Shown piece by piece: positions 17,759 through 27,222 of a stretch of 64,000 nt of DNA. Both the position numbers and the translations under genes were made by a program. The DNA is taken from NCBI RefSeq assembly GCF_038005225.1, contig NZ_JBBOSU010000001.1, positions 2,964,001-3,028,000 of the forward strand, written 5' to 3'. This stretch comes from Solibacillus sp. FSL K6-1523. GTDB lineage: Bacteria; Bacillota; Bacilli; Bacillales_A; Planococcaceae. The notes beneath the pieces are model-generated. The model was not told the origin of the DNA, did not search any database, and was given only the letters and a program-made list of their open reading frames with translations. Position 1 is the first letter of the stretch, and each line of letters starts with the position of its first letter.

Positions 17759-18625
17759 TTAAATTGCTGTTTCAACAAATGCTTTGGCAATTGCCTTTGC
17801 GAGAACTGCCATTGTTCGCTCCAATTCCTGTTCGTTATTATCAATCCCACCGAATTCAATTAATAACATCACCGGTGATAAATCCTGATTGTAAATCCCG
17901 TTAACTTTCTCGCCTTCTTTTTTTATAATGCCGCGGGAAATGCCAGGTACCATTTGATTTAATTGCTCACTTAGCTTTGTCGCATAAGCTAAATTCGATT
18001 TATAACCCGAATGCTCTGCACCTACTACAAACGCAATTTTCGCATAGCTTTCTCCATCTCGAACTAAAGTTGTCGCTTTGGCAGGCACGGAATCACGATG
18101 CAAATCCAAAATTAAATCGTATTTTTGTTTCGTCAGTTGTTCAGCTAGAACGGGGCGAACGATTTTATACGATTGATTTAACTTTGCACCATTTCCCATC
18201 ACATCAAAATCTAGTACACTTGGGGTAATACCATTTAATTGTAAGTAATTTTTCATCATATCTTGCATTGAAAAAATATTCGTTTGATCGTCGTAGTGAT
18301 CGTACGATGCTGTTAAGCCTTTTGTTTGCTCTACGATTGGCTTATAAGACTCATGAGAATGTGTATACAACATAAGTACATTGAAAGGCGTACTAGGTTG
18401 TAGCTGTTGTATCGGGTCTAAATCTGGTTCTGCGCTTAGGTCTGGATCTGGATTTTCATTGACTAGTTCCTCTTCCGTAACATTCTGTGGCGCTGCATAA
18501 ACCATATATTTCTGTTCCTCTGGTGCTGTTGCAACTTTGTTATTTGGAAAAGGTAGCTGCCCGATTGCAATTGGCAACACAAATAAAAATAATAATAAAA
18601 AGCTTAAGCGTTTCATTTTTTCCAT
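17759..18625 (-). CDS. spoIIP: stage II sporulation protein P, peptidoglycan hydrolase
   Basis: A 288-residue membrane-anchored amidase/endopeptidase that, with SpoIID and SpoIIM, thins septal peptidoglycan during engulfment. A single N-terminal hydrophobic segment (about residues 5-20) is followed by an acidic proline-rich linker. The SpoIIP domain then shows LYTHSHESY, ILDLHRDS and LIEFGGIDN, with His, His and Glu expected at the catalytic zinc. It is shorter than the ~400-residue Bacillus subtilis protein, mainly in the N-terminal extracellular part. The start at 18625 has AAAGGG 8 bases upstream. Confidence 0.94.
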   Translation of the reverse strand: MEKMKRLSFLLLFLFVLPIAIGQLPFPNNKVATAPEEQKYMVYAAPQNVTEEELVNENPDPDLSAEPDLDPIQQLQPSTPFNVLMLYTHSHESYKPIVEQTKGLTASYDHYDDQTNIFSMQDMMKNYLQLNGITPSVLDFDVMGNGAKLNQSYKIVRPVLAEQLTKQKYDLILDLHRDSVPAKATTLVRDGESYAKIAFVVGAEHSGYKSNLAYATKLSEQLNQMVPGISRGIIKKEGEKVNGIYNQDLSPVMLLIEFGGIDNNEQELERTMAVLAKAIAKAFVETAI

Positions 18626-18722
18626 GTACAACACCCTTTCTCCACTACGATATGGAAATAGGGTGAAAATTAGAACATTTCTCTAGTATTTTTTAGGAGC
18701 TAAGAATTAAAAATAATACAAG

Positions 18723-19757
18723 CTAGTTTTGTCCGTGTGGCATCTTTGAAACCCATTCAAACAAGCTTTCACTTAATAAATAGGCATATTGAATTAACCA
18801 AAAATCGACTTCTTTCGGTGTAACAACTAGCCTTTCCGGGTGCGTCATGAATACCTCTTCGAAAAGCTGACGGCGATCTTCTGTTGTCCAAGTTGCCCAC
18901 TCACCAAATATAGGCTCAATCACTTTTAAATCTACTTCTTCATTCGATGGTGTCCAATTTGTTACAGATAATTTACTAGATGGTTTTCCTTTTTCCGAAA
19001 TTTTCGCAGCAATCGAACGAAATACGACATCAATTGCGTCTGCGATTAAAATAGGTGCTTCTACAACTGTTGGAATCCCGATTGCCGTTACAGGTACACC
19101 TAATTCTTCCTCTGATATTTCCTTGCGTTGATTGCCGACACCTGCCCCTGGATGAATCCCGGTATTTGTAAGCTGAATCGTTCTGCACAATCTTGCACTT
19201 CCACTTGTCGCTAATGCATCAATGACAATGACTAATGAAGGCTTAATTTGTTCGGCCAATGCTTTTACATAATCACTCGTTTCAAACCCTGTTTGTCCTG
19301 TAACACCAGGTGCATATAAAATAAATGATGGCTTTTCTAATTCCGATTGCTTTTTATGCATAGAATCAATCGTATACGGTCCAATCGCGTCTGGCGTAAT
19401 CGTTTTATTTCCGAGACCGATAACTAAAATTTTCGAATCCGCCGTAAGTGGCACTTTTTTATGCAACTCATCTAAAGACTGAAGCAAGGTTTCTCTCATT
19501 TGCGAGAAACCTTCATTATCCTCTGTTGATAAAGTTGGGATTGAAAGCGTTATATACGTTCCTTTCTTTTTCCCAATCTGCTCTTCCCCCAGTGCATTGA
19601 CATTGACTTTCGTGACTTTCACACGTTTTTCTTGCCACTCTTCAATTTCAATCCCACGGCTTTGCTCAAGTGTGTCCTTTTGTTGTGCCGTTTGGTGTAA
19701 AACGACTTCTTCTGATTCATCAATTAAATCTGTGCGATTCCATTCAATATTTTTCAT
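18723..19757 (-). CDS. gpr: germination protease GPR
   Basis: A 344-residue spore endoprotease that degrades small acid-soluble proteins at germination. It is made as a zymogen in the forespore and self-processed near the N-terminus. Family regions are visible: LVIGLGNKTITPDAIGP, YAPGVTGQTGFE, VIVIDALATSG and TGIHPGAGVGN; the fold resembles hydrogenase maturation proteases. It lies between rpsT (divergent) and spoIIP, as in Bacillus. A sigma-G promoter would be expected upstream, but I could not define one with confidence. Confidence 0.96.
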   Translation of the reverse strand: MKNIEWNRTDLIDESEEVVLHQTAQQKDTLEQSRGIEIEEWQEKRVKVTKVNVNALGEEQIGKKKGTYITLSIPTLSTEDNEGFSQMRETLLQSLDELHKKVPLTADSKILVIGLGNKTITPDAIGPYTIDSMHKKQSELEKPSFILYAPGVTGQTGFETSDYVKALAEQIKPSLVIVIDALATSGSARLCRTIQLTNTGIHPGAGVGNQRKEISEEELGVPVTAIGIPTVVEAPILIADAIDVVFRSIAAKISEKGKPSSKLSVTNWTPSNEEVDLKVIEPIFGEWATWTTEDRRQLFEEVFMTHPERLVVTPKEVDFWLIQYAYLLSESLFEWVSKMPHGQN

Positions 19758-19860
19758 AAAAGCACCTCCAATTGAAGTGTGTTCAAACTGTCAAGTAAAT
19801 ATTCTTTGCATTTATGTATTGCAATTCCCTCAATCCTTTGGTAGAATGATTTTTGTTGTA

Positions 19861-19889
19861 TTGACACATGAAAAAAGTGAGAAGATACT
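19861..19889 (+). promoter_or_regulatory. sigma-A promoter of rpsT
   Basis: TTGACA (19861-19866), a 17-base spacer and GATACT (19884-19889). The -35 is perfect and the -10 matches at four positions. It lies 35 bases before the S20 start codon. Confidence 0.7.
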
Positions 19890-19923
19890 CAATCTTATAC
19901 CTACAATCTAGGAGGTGAAAGAT

Positions 19924-20172
19924 ATGCCAAACATTAAATCTGCTATTAAACGTGTACAAGTTAACGCTAAAGCAAACGCTGCAAACACAAACGCTAAATC
20001 AGCAATGCGTTCTACAGTGAAAAAAGCTGAAGTTGCATTAGCTACTGGCGCTGAAAACGCACAAGAATTAGTATTAGCTGCTTCTAAAGCATTAGATAAA
20101 GCTGTAACTAAAGGTCTTATTCACAAAAACGCGGCTGCTCGTAAAAAGTCTCGTTTAGCGAAAAAAGCTTAA
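19924..20172 (+). CDS. rpsT: 30S ribosomal protein S20
   Basis: An 82-residue basic helical protein that binds 16S rRNA early in 30S assembly. It begins [11 protein letters not shown] and ends in the lysine/arginine-rich [16 protein letters not shown], as in other Bacillota. AGGAGGTG stands at ideal distance before ATG 19924, which decides this start over 19915. It is one of the few plus-strand genes here, with its own promoter and terminator. Confidence 0.98.
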   Translation: MPNIKSAIKRVQVNAKANAANTNAKSAMRSTVKKAEVALATGAENAQELVLAASKALDKAVTKGLIHKNAAARKKSRLAKKA

Positions 20173-20188
20173 TTTTAAGTAATTAAGG

Positions 20189-20222
20189 TCAACTGTTCTG
20201 TACAGAACAGTTGGCTTTTTTC
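20189..20222 (+). terminator. Rho-independent terminator of rpsT
   Basis: A perfect 22-base palindrome AACTGTTCTGT/ACAGAACAGTT (20191-20212) is followed by GGCTTTTTTC. It lies 17 bases after the rpsT stop. Confidence 0.92.
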
Positions 20223-20304
20223 GTTGCTCCAATTCATGTTTTTCCCCATGCAAAAAAACATGAAAACCACCTCACATTAAAAGGGTTCCCATGCTTCAAT
20301 CTTT

Positions 20305-21315
20305 TTATAGCTGTTTCATTAAAAATAATTCTAAGTGGCGCTCACGATTGCCACCGGTTGTTTTTAATTGTAAATCAACATTTGCAAGTGTGTACAGCGC
20401 CTGTAACAATCTTTGATCCGTCGGGCGATTTCGTTGATTTGAAACCATTTGTACGCGGTACGGATGTACTTTTAATTGTTTCGCAATTTGTTGCTGGTGA
20501 TAACCCTTCTTCTGCAAATAATAGACATGAATCATCGTTCGAATATTATTTGCCAGCAACCCTACCAATTTAATCGGTTCTTCTTTTTGACGCAGTAAAT
20601 CATGGTAGATGATTAATGCTTCCTCTTGCTTGTTATTTAAGTAGGCATTTAGCATTTTAAACGCATCTTGCTCTAATGTTTTTGCCACCAAATCCTCAAC
20701 AAGTTCCACCGAAATTTCAGGTTCTCCACCTAAATATAAGGCCATTTTTTCAATTTCCATTTGATGTTGTAACATATTTGGACCGACCATTTCGATTAAT
20801 TTTTGAATGGCCGCTTCGGTAATTGCCTTGCCATGCTTTGCAACTTCGCTACGAATCCACGCATTTAAATCATTATTTTGTGGCGTTTCTGCTAATAGCA
20901 CAACACTTTTTTCTTTCATGAGCTTCGTTACTTTTTTACGCTCATCTAGTTTTTCGTACGGTGCTATAAAAATGGTTACTGCCGTATCTGTTGGATTTGC
21001 TAGCCAATTTTCAAGACGCTTTACATCATGATCTATTTTTTCTTTCCCTTTTTCAGTCGCTTTTAAAAAGGATGCATTTTTGGCAATAATTAGCTTACGT
21101 TCTGTGAAAAAAGGAATCGTATCGGCCTCATCAATGACAAAATCAATTGGCTGTTCGTTTAAGTCGAATGTCATCACTTCTGTTTCCTCTTCTTTACTGA
21201 GCGCTGCTTTTAATCGCTTAATCGTTTCGTCAACGAAATAGGATTCTTCTCCAACAAGTAAATAGACAGGAGCGAAATTCCCTTTTTCAAAACCTTGCCA
21301 AACCTTTGTAAACAT
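20305..21315 (-). CDS. holA: DNA polymerase III delta subunit
   Basis: A 336-residue clamp-loader subunit (YqeN in Bacillus). It opens the beta clamp during loading. The N-terminal region has the family pattern PVYLLVGEESYFVDE; the AAA+-like domain lacks a functional Walker A as expected for delta, and the C-terminal collar domain follows. It stands alone between rpsT and the YqzM-like gene, converging with rpsT. RBS GGAGG precedes the ATG. Confidence 0.95.
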   Translation of the reverse strand: MFTKVWQGFEKGNFAPVYLLVGEESYFVDETIKRLKAALSKEEETEVMTFDLNEQPIDFVIDEADTIPFFTERKLIIAKNASFLKATEKGKEKIDHDVKRLENWLANPTDTAVTIFIAPYEKLDERKKVTKLMKEKSVVLLAETPQNNDLNAWIRSEVAKHGKAITEAAIQKLIEMVGPNMLQHQMEIEKMALYLGGEPEISVELVEDLVAKTLEQDAFKMLNAYLNNKQEEALIIYHDLLRQKEEPIKLVGLLANNIRTMIHVYYLQKKGYHQQQIAKQLKVHPYRVQMVSNQRNRPTDQRLLQALYTLANVDLQLKTTGGNRERHLELFLMKQL

Positions 21316-21489
21316 TTTGGGAACCTCCTTGTACTATATGTAAACTCTAGTATACACATTTTTTCGAACTGTGCGAATGTGAATACTTTAAGTCCTAAAG
21401 TTAGATGTCAACAATGGAATTTTTAGGATTCCATATAGCTTTTTAAAAAGGATTGTCTTATAATTATGTGTGATTAGGAGGGATTACTT

Positions 21490-21660
21490 ATGGCAGGACA
21501 TCAAGATCCAAATTACGTATCTGAAAACCCGTTCGAGGGCCGTGGCCGTGCAATGCGAGGTAACGACTTCCCGGATGCTGGTTACGGATTCGCAATCGGC
21601 ACAGGTTTCTTCGTCGTAATATTTATTATTGCGATGGTTGTTGAATTCTTTACTCGCTAA
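21490..21660 (+). CDS. yqzM: YqzM-like small membrane protein, 56 aa
   Basis: Too short for usual ORF calling but well supported: AGGAGG stands before ATG 21490. The protein has a hydrophilic N-terminus and one C-terminal membrane helix (GFFVVIFIIAMVVEFF). Its position between holA and comEC, and the DAGYGF...GFF..FIIA pattern, match what I remember of Bacillus YqzM, a protein of unknown role. A bidirectional terminator follows. Confidence 0.82.
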   Translation: MAGHQDPNYVSENPFEGRGRAMRGNDFPDAGYGFAIGTGFFVVIFIIAMVVEFFTR

Positions 21661-21735
21661 TTTCCTTACTTGGTCCTTTTCGTGCATCATTGTATGAAAT
21701 GCGATCAACTTTTTGTGGATTTCGTGCATTTCCAC

Positions 21736-21795
21736 AAAAAACGGAGCCATTCCTAAAACCACCAACAAAGTGGACAGGAGTTGTTCCGTTTTTTT
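21736..21795. terminator. bidirectional terminator between yqzM and comEC
   Basis: AAAAAACGGA (21736-21745) pairs with TCCGTTTTTTT (21785-21795); both strands end in a T-run, so it can serve both converging genes. A second hairpin (TTTTTGTGGA/TCCACAAAAA) lies just before it at 21710-21741. Confidence 0.75.
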
Positions 21796-21805
21796 ATGTT
21801 CTATC

Positions 21806-24121
21806 CTACCTAAACAACGCGTTCGACGTTTCTACTGTGATTTTAACTTGTTTAACGATGAGTTCCACAGTACCATCATAGCCTGTTATGAAATAAGGGA
21901 TTTTTCGTGCCTCAAAGCGCTCAACTACTTCTGGATGTGGATGACGGTAACGATTATTTTCTCCAGCCATAAAAATGGTTAGCTGCGGATTCGTTAGCTG
22001 GACAAATTCTTCAATGCTCGATGTTTTACTGCCGTGATGTCCCGCTTTCAACACCGTTATATTTTGAAGTATTTGCGGATATTGTTTAACTAATGCTTGC
22101 TCCCCCTCTTTTTCTAAATCTCCTGTAAATAATGCGCGAAAATCGTCTTTTTGCACTAGCAATACAAGCGAATCATTGTTCCCCTCATATTCTGTTTCCT
22201 GTGGCCATAAATAGTAAAATTGAACGCCTGCTTCCTCCCAAGATTGTCCAGCCATTTGCTCTTTCAAAATCATATTTTTCGGCATCATTTCTTCCATAAA
22301 ATCATTCATGACAGGTTTAGTAATTGAATTAGGTGTCACATGTACTTCTTTCACAATAATTTCTTTCAATAGTTCCTCCGCCCCTTCTACATGGTCTGCA
22401 TCGGCATGCGTTAAAATAAATGTATCGATTTTTTGAATTCCGCGCGCCTTTAAATACGGTACGACTACTTGACGCCCTACCTCATAATGTTGCTGACGTG
22501 ACTGCCACGCCTCTTGATCAAAACGTAATAATCCGCCTGAATCAATAACAATTACCTGTTTTCGATACGGTAATTCAATGACGATACAATCTCCTTGCCC
22601 GACATTTACAAAGGCAATTTTCAAATCATCATGCAAATATGATTGGACATGGAAAAGACTTGCCGGAATGAGTAATACGGCTACAATTTTGATTAACTTT
22701 GCGCGACAATCAAGCAAATAGAAGGCTAAAAGAACGCTTGCATACAATAAAACAAGCCAAAATAGCGACGGTTTGCCAGGATTCCACATTTGTATAATGG
22801 GCTGCTGAATAATGAAAATGAGTTCAGTCAAGCCATTTCGCAATGGTTCATAAAGCATAAAAATAACTGTTGAAATAGGTATAGGAAGGAAGGTTAACAC
22901 GAGCAATAACAAGTTGATTGGTAAAATGACAAAGGAAAATAGCGGGACAAAAACAATATTGGCAATAAATGAGGATAAACTAATTTCAAAAAAGTGAAAT
23001 AATAATAGTGGATAAACGAGTAATTGACAAACAAATGTAATTAAAAATGATTGAATCCACCAGCTAGAGTAGCGGGATAAAATCCGACCTGAATAAACGA
23101 GGCTATATGTCGCTAAATAGGATAATTGAAAGCCGACTTGAAAAATCGCACCGGGCTCAATGCATAAAAATACGATAAAACTTATAGCTAACGCATCATC
23201 AATTGATATTTTCCAACGTGCATATTGGGCAAGCATGACGAACTCGACGACGCTCACCGCACGCCATACAGAAGGGGCTCCTCCCGCCAGCATCGCATAA
23301 ATTGGAAGAAGGATGAGTAAAATGATGTTCGCCGTTTCTCTACGTACACCAAGTCGCAACATCATTTGAAAAAAAAGCCATGAAACGAGTCCCACATGTA
23401 AGCCAGAAATCGCAAATAAATGGGTAATTCCTAATTTTTGATAGGCGCGGGTTAATTCCTCATCAACATTTTCTTGTAAGCCAATTAATAATGCCTGCGC
23501 TTCTGCTACAAGAGAGTCAGGAAATTGCCGGCTTATATGTTCCTTTAATCGAAAACGCTGCTCATAAATAGGTTGCAAGACGTGACGCTTTTTTCCTAAA
23601 TAAGTGAAGGAAGAAATTTCAACAATCCCCCGCGCATTTTTACTTTGCAAATAGCGCGCCATTGAAAAACCGTATTTATGCGCGGGTAAAGAAGGCTTAA
23701 CTTGCTCACCTACGACTAAAAATTGCATACCAGCTAGTGATTGGCCTGCAAGTTTTTCTTTTTCCACTTGGCTATTGATTTTGTAGGTGACATAAACTTT
23801 TTCACGCTGTTCGTCTTTCATAATTCCGCGTAGCATGGTCCCATTTATTTTGTATTCATCTGTCCATGTCATGACGGCCGGTAGCGTTACAGGCTTTTCT
23901 AGTTTTTGCGCCGTAAAGCTAAAATAACTGAAAAATACGCCCCCTACGATCATAAGTAATATGAGATGCATTTTTTGTAGTTTTTTATACAGTGCAAACA
24001 CAAATAATAAACCGAGTAATAATAAAAGCCTTACCGATTCAAATGCAGCAAGCGCACTAATACAAATCGATAAGGCGTAAAAAAGCCAATTATGCTTGAA
24101 CAAGCTTCCCAAATAATTCAT
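21806..24121 (-). CDS. comEC: DNA uptake channel protein ComEC
   Basis: A 771-residue membrane protein that passes single-stranded DNA through the membrane during transformation. Order: N-terminal membrane segments with an OB-like region, the Competence domain with AISGLHVGLVSWL near residue 245, and a C-terminal metallo-beta-lactamase domain with THADADHVEG and KAGHHGSKTSS, the presumed nuclease. The ATG at 24121 has GAGGAG 7 bases upstream and overlaps comEB by 32 bases. Length matches the Bacillus protein. Confidence 0.96.
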   Translation of the reverse strand: MNYLGSLFKHNWLFYALSICISALAAFESVRLLLLLGLLFVFALYKKLQKMHLILLMIVGGVFFSYFSFTAQKLEKPVTLPAVMTWTDEYKINGTMLRGIMKDEQREKVYVTYKINSQVEKEKLAGQSLAGMQFLVVGEQVKPSLPAHKYGFSMARYLQSKNARGIVEISSFTYLGKKRHVLQPIYEQRFRLKEHISRQFPDSLVAEAQALLIGLQENVDEELTRAYQKLGITHLFAISGLHVGLVSWLFFQMMLRLGVRRETANIILLILLPIYAMLAGGAPSVWRAVSVVEFVMLAQYARWKISIDDALAISFIVFLCIEPGAIFQVGFQLSYLATYSLVYSGRILSRYSSWWIQSFLITFVCQLLVYPLLLFHFFEISLSSFIANIVFVPLFSFVILPINLLLLVLTFLPIPISTVIFMLYEPLRNGLTELIFIIQQPIIQMWNPGKPSLFWLVLLYASVLLAFYLLDCRAKLIKIVAVLLIPASLFHVQSYLHDDLKIAFVNVGQGDCIVIELPYRKQVIVIDSGGLLRFDQEAWQSRQQHYEVGRQVVVPYLKARGIQKIDTFILTHADADHVEGAEELLKEIIVKEVHVTPNSITKPVMNDFMEEMMPKNMILKEQMAGQSWEEAGVQFYYLWPQETEYEGNNDSLVLLVQKDDFRALFTGDLEKEGEQALVKQYPQILQNITVLKAGHHGSKTSSIEEFVQLTNPQLTIFMAGENNRYRHPHPEVVERFEARKIPYFITGYDGTVELIVKQVKITVETSNALFR

Positions 24122-24665
24122 GCATCTTCTCCTCAAGAGGGATCAATTCCTCTTGACTAGCACCGAGTTCACGCAACTTTTCTAACAGTTCAAATGTTAA
24201 GGCATATTTCTCATCTTGAAGAAAGTCAATTTTTGCTTCATCAAATGGAATATGGGCAACATGAACATTTGCTTTTTGGAAAAGCTCCATTGCATAAGGG
24301 TTATTTTTGTAATCCTTCGCATAATACACATTTTTTATCCCTGCTTGTATAATCGTTTTCGTACAAGGTAAACATGGAAAATGCGTTACATATAGGTCTG
24401 CTCCGTTGGCAGGTGTTCCGTACTTCGCGCATTGTAATAATGCATTCGTTTCGGCATGTACAGTACGCACACAGTGGCTGTCCACAACATAACACCCTTC
24501 ATCGATACAGTGCTCGTCCCCTGAAATCGACCCATTATAGCCCCCTGCAATGATACGTTTTTCTCGTACAATCGTCGCTCCAACAGCTAATCTTGTACAA
24601 GTACTTCTCATAGCGAGCAAATGACTTTGCGCCATAAAAAACTGATCCCATGTAATACGCTCCAT
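24090..24665 (-). CDS. comEB: ComEB, dCMP deaminase-family protein
   Basis: A 191-residue zinc deaminase fold. Zinc site residues are present: His-Ala-Glu in TVHAETNALLQC and the two Cys in FPCLPCTK. The family converts dCMP to dUMP; the Bacillus protein is encoded in the comE operon but is not strictly required for transformation. The start at 24665 has GGAGG 7 bases upstream. It sits between comEA and comEC, the usual order. Confidence 0.95.
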   Translation of the reverse strand: MERITWDQFFMAQSHLLAMRSTCTRLAVGATIVREKRIIAGGYNGSISGDEHCIDEGCYVVDSHCVRTVHAETNALLQCAKYGTPANGADLYVTHFPCLPCTKTIIQAGIKNVYYAKDYKNNPYAMELFQKANVHVAHIPFDEAKIDFLQDEKYALTFELLEKLRELGASQEELIPLEEKMHELFGKLVQA

Positions 24666-24745
24666 ATAATAACCTCCAAAATTTTTCACTTCTCCTTCAG
24701 TTTAAACGTTGAACCGCCGCGATGCAATGTCATTGTTTCACAGCA

Positions 24746-25411
24746 TTATTTAATATCTATTAGCTCTTTAAGTTGTTCAAACGTCTTTGCTCCGATGCCA
24801 GAAACTTTTTTTAAATCCTCAATTGTTTGAAAAGTTCCAACTTCTGTACGATGGCTAATAATGGCCGTTGCTTTGGATGGTCCAATCCCTGGTAAAGTCG
24901 TTAGCTCGCTCTCAGATGCTTGATTAATATTTACCTTTCCCGAACTATTCGTAGAAGCCAATGCGCCCTTAGAACCCGCTTGGGGCATTTGTATGAGCTG
25001 TCCAATCGATTCATTCATCTCCTCTCCCACTTTTGGGATGTAAATAACCATTTCATCTTGCAACTTTTGCGCATGGTTAATGAGCGTTGGGTCTGCATGT
25101 TCTGTATAACCACCTGCCATTTCAATTGCATCCATTATGCGCTCATCTTCTGTTAAGGTGTAGACACCTGGATAAGCAACTGCCCCCTTCACATCAATGA
25201 CGAAAGATTGCTTGATTGGTGGATTATTTTCAGTTTCATTTACTTCTGATTGGATTAAAGGGGGTTGCTGTAGTTCGTTAGGAGAAAGAGAAATTGGCTC
25301 GATTGAAGCAGATTTAGAAGGTTGAAGAAATAAAAAATATACAAGACATCCAGCGAGGAGCACGCCCGGAATGAGCCATTGTTTTGCATACTTTTCTAGA
25401 AATGGTTGCAT
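24746..25411 (-). CDS. comEA: DNA receptor ComEA
   Basis: A 221-residue membrane-anchored double-stranded DNA receptor. One N-terminal membrane segment (about residues 13-28), then a SLBB domain (VDVKGAVAYPGVYTL near 75), a flexible linker, and a helix-hairpin-helix DNA-binding domain (VNINQASESELTTLPGIG and SGIGAKTFEQL) at the C-terminus. ATG at 25411 follows AAAGGGTG. It is the first gene of the comE group; competence-regulated expression is expected but no K-box was resolved. Confidence 0.95.
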   Translation of the reverse strand: MQPFLEKYAKQWLIPGVLLAGCLVYFLFLQPSKSASIEPISLSPNELQQPPLIQSEVNETENNPPIKQSFVIDVKGAVAYPGVYTLTEDERIMDAIEMAGGYTEHADPTLINHAQKLQDEMVIYIPKVGEEMNESIGQLIQMPQAGSKGALASTNSSGKVNINQASESELTTLPGIGPSKATAIISHRTEVGTFQTIEDLKKVSGIGAKTFEQLKELIDIK

Positions 25412-25526
25412 CAAAAAACACCCTTTCTAAAAGGTTTTAATATGGAGCTTACTCTCACTATACAAAGACATGCTCTCATTGAAAAGAGAAATTTTCCAAA
25501 ACCGCTCAAAGTTCTTTTTTGGCTAT

Positions 25527-25572
25527 AAAAAATATCCCCTCGCAAATTTAATTTTGCGAAGGGATATTTTTA
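25527..25572 (-). terminator. terminator after yqeM
   Basis: AAAAATATCCCCTCGCAAA pairs with TTTTGCGAAGGGATATTTTT; the right arm overlaps the yqeM stop codon. On the minus strand it ends in a T-run, so it closes the yqeH-yqeM transcription unit upstream of comEA. Confidence 0.88.
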
Positions 25573-26310
25573 TTTTACGGCGCGGAAGAAAATTCTTTCA
25601 GATTGTTCTGTCGGTGCTTCCGACTTCCAATCTGCAGTAATTTCAACTTGTGAAAAACCAATTTTCTCAAGCCAATTTTTATATGTTTGGATTGCAAAAG
25701 TACGCTGGAAATGTTCTTCATCAAAACGGTCGAAACTATCCCCTTCAAAGCGTACAAAAAACGTCATTTGATGATAAACAGAATGCGCAAATTCACCCGG
25801 TTCTGTGTGCCAAACATACGTAATTTCTCCATCATCATATGTGAATGGTCCATCTAAAAAGATTTCATCCATTTTAAACAAAGAGTGGACATCAAAAAAT
25901 AATTGACCACCTTCTCGAAGGCTATCAAAAACTCGTTGAAGCGTTTCGGCAACTTTTTCTTCGTCTGTTACATAATTAATCGAATCAATCGGAATAATCG
26001 CAACGTCCAAATTTTCAAATCCTTCAAGCTCGTCCATCGACATCGCAAAAAGTGGGATGGATGCGCCGACTGCTCCAATACGGCTAGCTGCAATTGCTAA
26101 CATTTCTTCTGACAAATCAATTCCTGAAACTTGATAGCCAGCATCTTTTAGCAATAATGCCATCGCACCTGTTCCGCAACCGATATCTAAAACTTGTGGG
26201 AATTTTTCCACAGGGGCATACTGTAAAATCCATTTCACATATTCACTATACTGAATATCCGTCATCAACTCATCGTACACTTGTGCAAAACGTCCGTAAT
26301 GATTAGTCAT
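25570..26310 (-). CDS. yqeM: class I SAM-dependent methyltransferase (YqeM)
   Basis: A 246-residue methyltransferase. Motif I (VLDIGCGTGAMALLL) binds SAM near residue 40; GIDLSEEMLAIA is the ribose-binding acidic loop. Substrate is unknown for the Bacillus family. Its start overlaps the rsfS stop by 8 bases, and it is the last gene of the yqeG-to-yqeM unit, which mostly serves ribosome assembly and NAD synthesis. Confidence 0.92.
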   Translation of the reverse strand: MTNHYGRFAQVYDELMTDIQYSEYVKWILQYAPVEKFPQVLDIGCGTGAMALLLKDAGYQVSGIDLSEEMLAIAASRIGAVGASIPLFAMSMDELEGFENLDVAIIPIDSINYVTDEEKVAETLQRVFDSLREGGQLFFDVHSLFKMDEIFLDGPFTYDDGEITYVWHTEPGEFAHSVYHQMTFFVRFEGDSFDRFDEEHFQRTFAIQTYKNWLEKIGFSQVEITADWKSEAPTEQSERIFFRAVK

Positions 26311-26656
26311 TTTCTAAATTTGGTGCATCCAGTTGAGGTGCATCTCCCCATAAACGCTCTAAGTTGTAGTAAGCACGCTCATCCTTATGGAAAATATGTG
26401 CTACAACATCGCCCATATCTACTAAAACCCAACGGCCGCTGTCGAAGCCTTCCATTTTTTTCACGATGAAGCCTTGCTCTTCCGCTTGGTCTTTTACTTC
26501 ACGAGCGATTGCTTGCACTTGGCGCTCTGAACTACCTTCTGCAATTACAAAGTAATCTGCTAATAAAGAGATTCCTTGCATATTTAAAGCGACGATATCT
26601 TCCCCGCGTTTATCATCGATTGCTTTGTACGTAATACTTAATAATGTTTCATTCAT
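26303..26656 (-). CDS. rsfS: ribosomal silencing factor RsfS
   Basis: A 117-residue protein that binds L14 of the 50S subunit and blocks subunit joining when nutrients are scarce. The family core is visible: GISLLADYFVIAEGSS near residue 25, and GRWVLVDMGDVVAHIF near 80. It overlaps yqeK by 4 bases. Length fits (YqeL/RsfS ~118). Confidence 0.96.
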   Translation of the reverse strand: MNETLLSITYKAIDDKRGEDIVALNMQGISLLADYFVIAEGSSERQVQAIAREVKDQAEEQGFIVKKMEGFDSGRWVLVDMGDVVAHIFHKDERAYYNLERLWGDAPQLDAPNLEND

Positions 26657-27222
26657 TGTTGTTGTTCCTCTCTCACTATGCTATTAAAGCATTCAATTGA
26701 TAACGGATAGATTGCTTGCCTCGACTCCACTAAAAAGCTTAAAGTATGCGTTACACATGCAATAAATGCTGTTTGTAAATCCTCTTTCGCAAGTTCGCGT
26801 AAACGTTCTACGCCATCAAATTTGCGATTCGGCTCAATCATATCTGCTACGTAAATTATTTTTTCAAATGGGGTCATATGGACACGCCCCGTCGTGTGAT
26901 AACGAATGGCATTTAATATTTCTTCATGTTCAATATTAAACTCTGTCTGTGCTATCCAAGCGCCAACTGGACCATGTAAAATTTCAGCATCCCAATCAAG
27001 CAAACGCTCATCCAGTTTTTGTTCCTTTACAACGTCCTTCATCCAAGCAACATCCGCAAATTTCGCAATATCATGTATAATGGCTGCTGTTTCCGCCATT
27101 TTCGGATCCTCGCCATATTGCTGTGCCAGTTGAATGGCCGTTTCCATTACACCAATCGTATGAATGTAACGCTTTTCCGTCATGCGTCCTTTAATGGCCG
27201 CTAACAATTGTTGTCGCTCCAT
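26653..27222 (-). CDS. yqeK: HD-domain hydrolase YqeK (symmetrical Ap4A hydrolase family)
   Basis: A 189-residue HD phosphohydrolase. Metal-binding residues appear in RYIHTIGVMETA, AAIIHDIAKFAD and the later HGPVGA and HTTG segments. Members of this family cleave diadenosine tetraphosphate to two ADP. It lies between nadD and rsfS and overlaps nadD by 32 bases, the standard arrangement. Confidence 0.94.
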   Translation of the reverse strand: MERQQLLAAIKGRMTEKRYIHTIGVMETAIQLAQQYGEDPKMAETAAIIHDIAKFADVAWMKDVVKEQKLDERLLDWDAEILHGPVGAWIAQTEFNIEHEEILNAIRYHTTGRVHMTPFEKIIYVADMIEPNRKFDGVERLRELAKEDLQTAFIACVTHTLSFLVESRQAIYPLSIECFNSIVREEQQQ

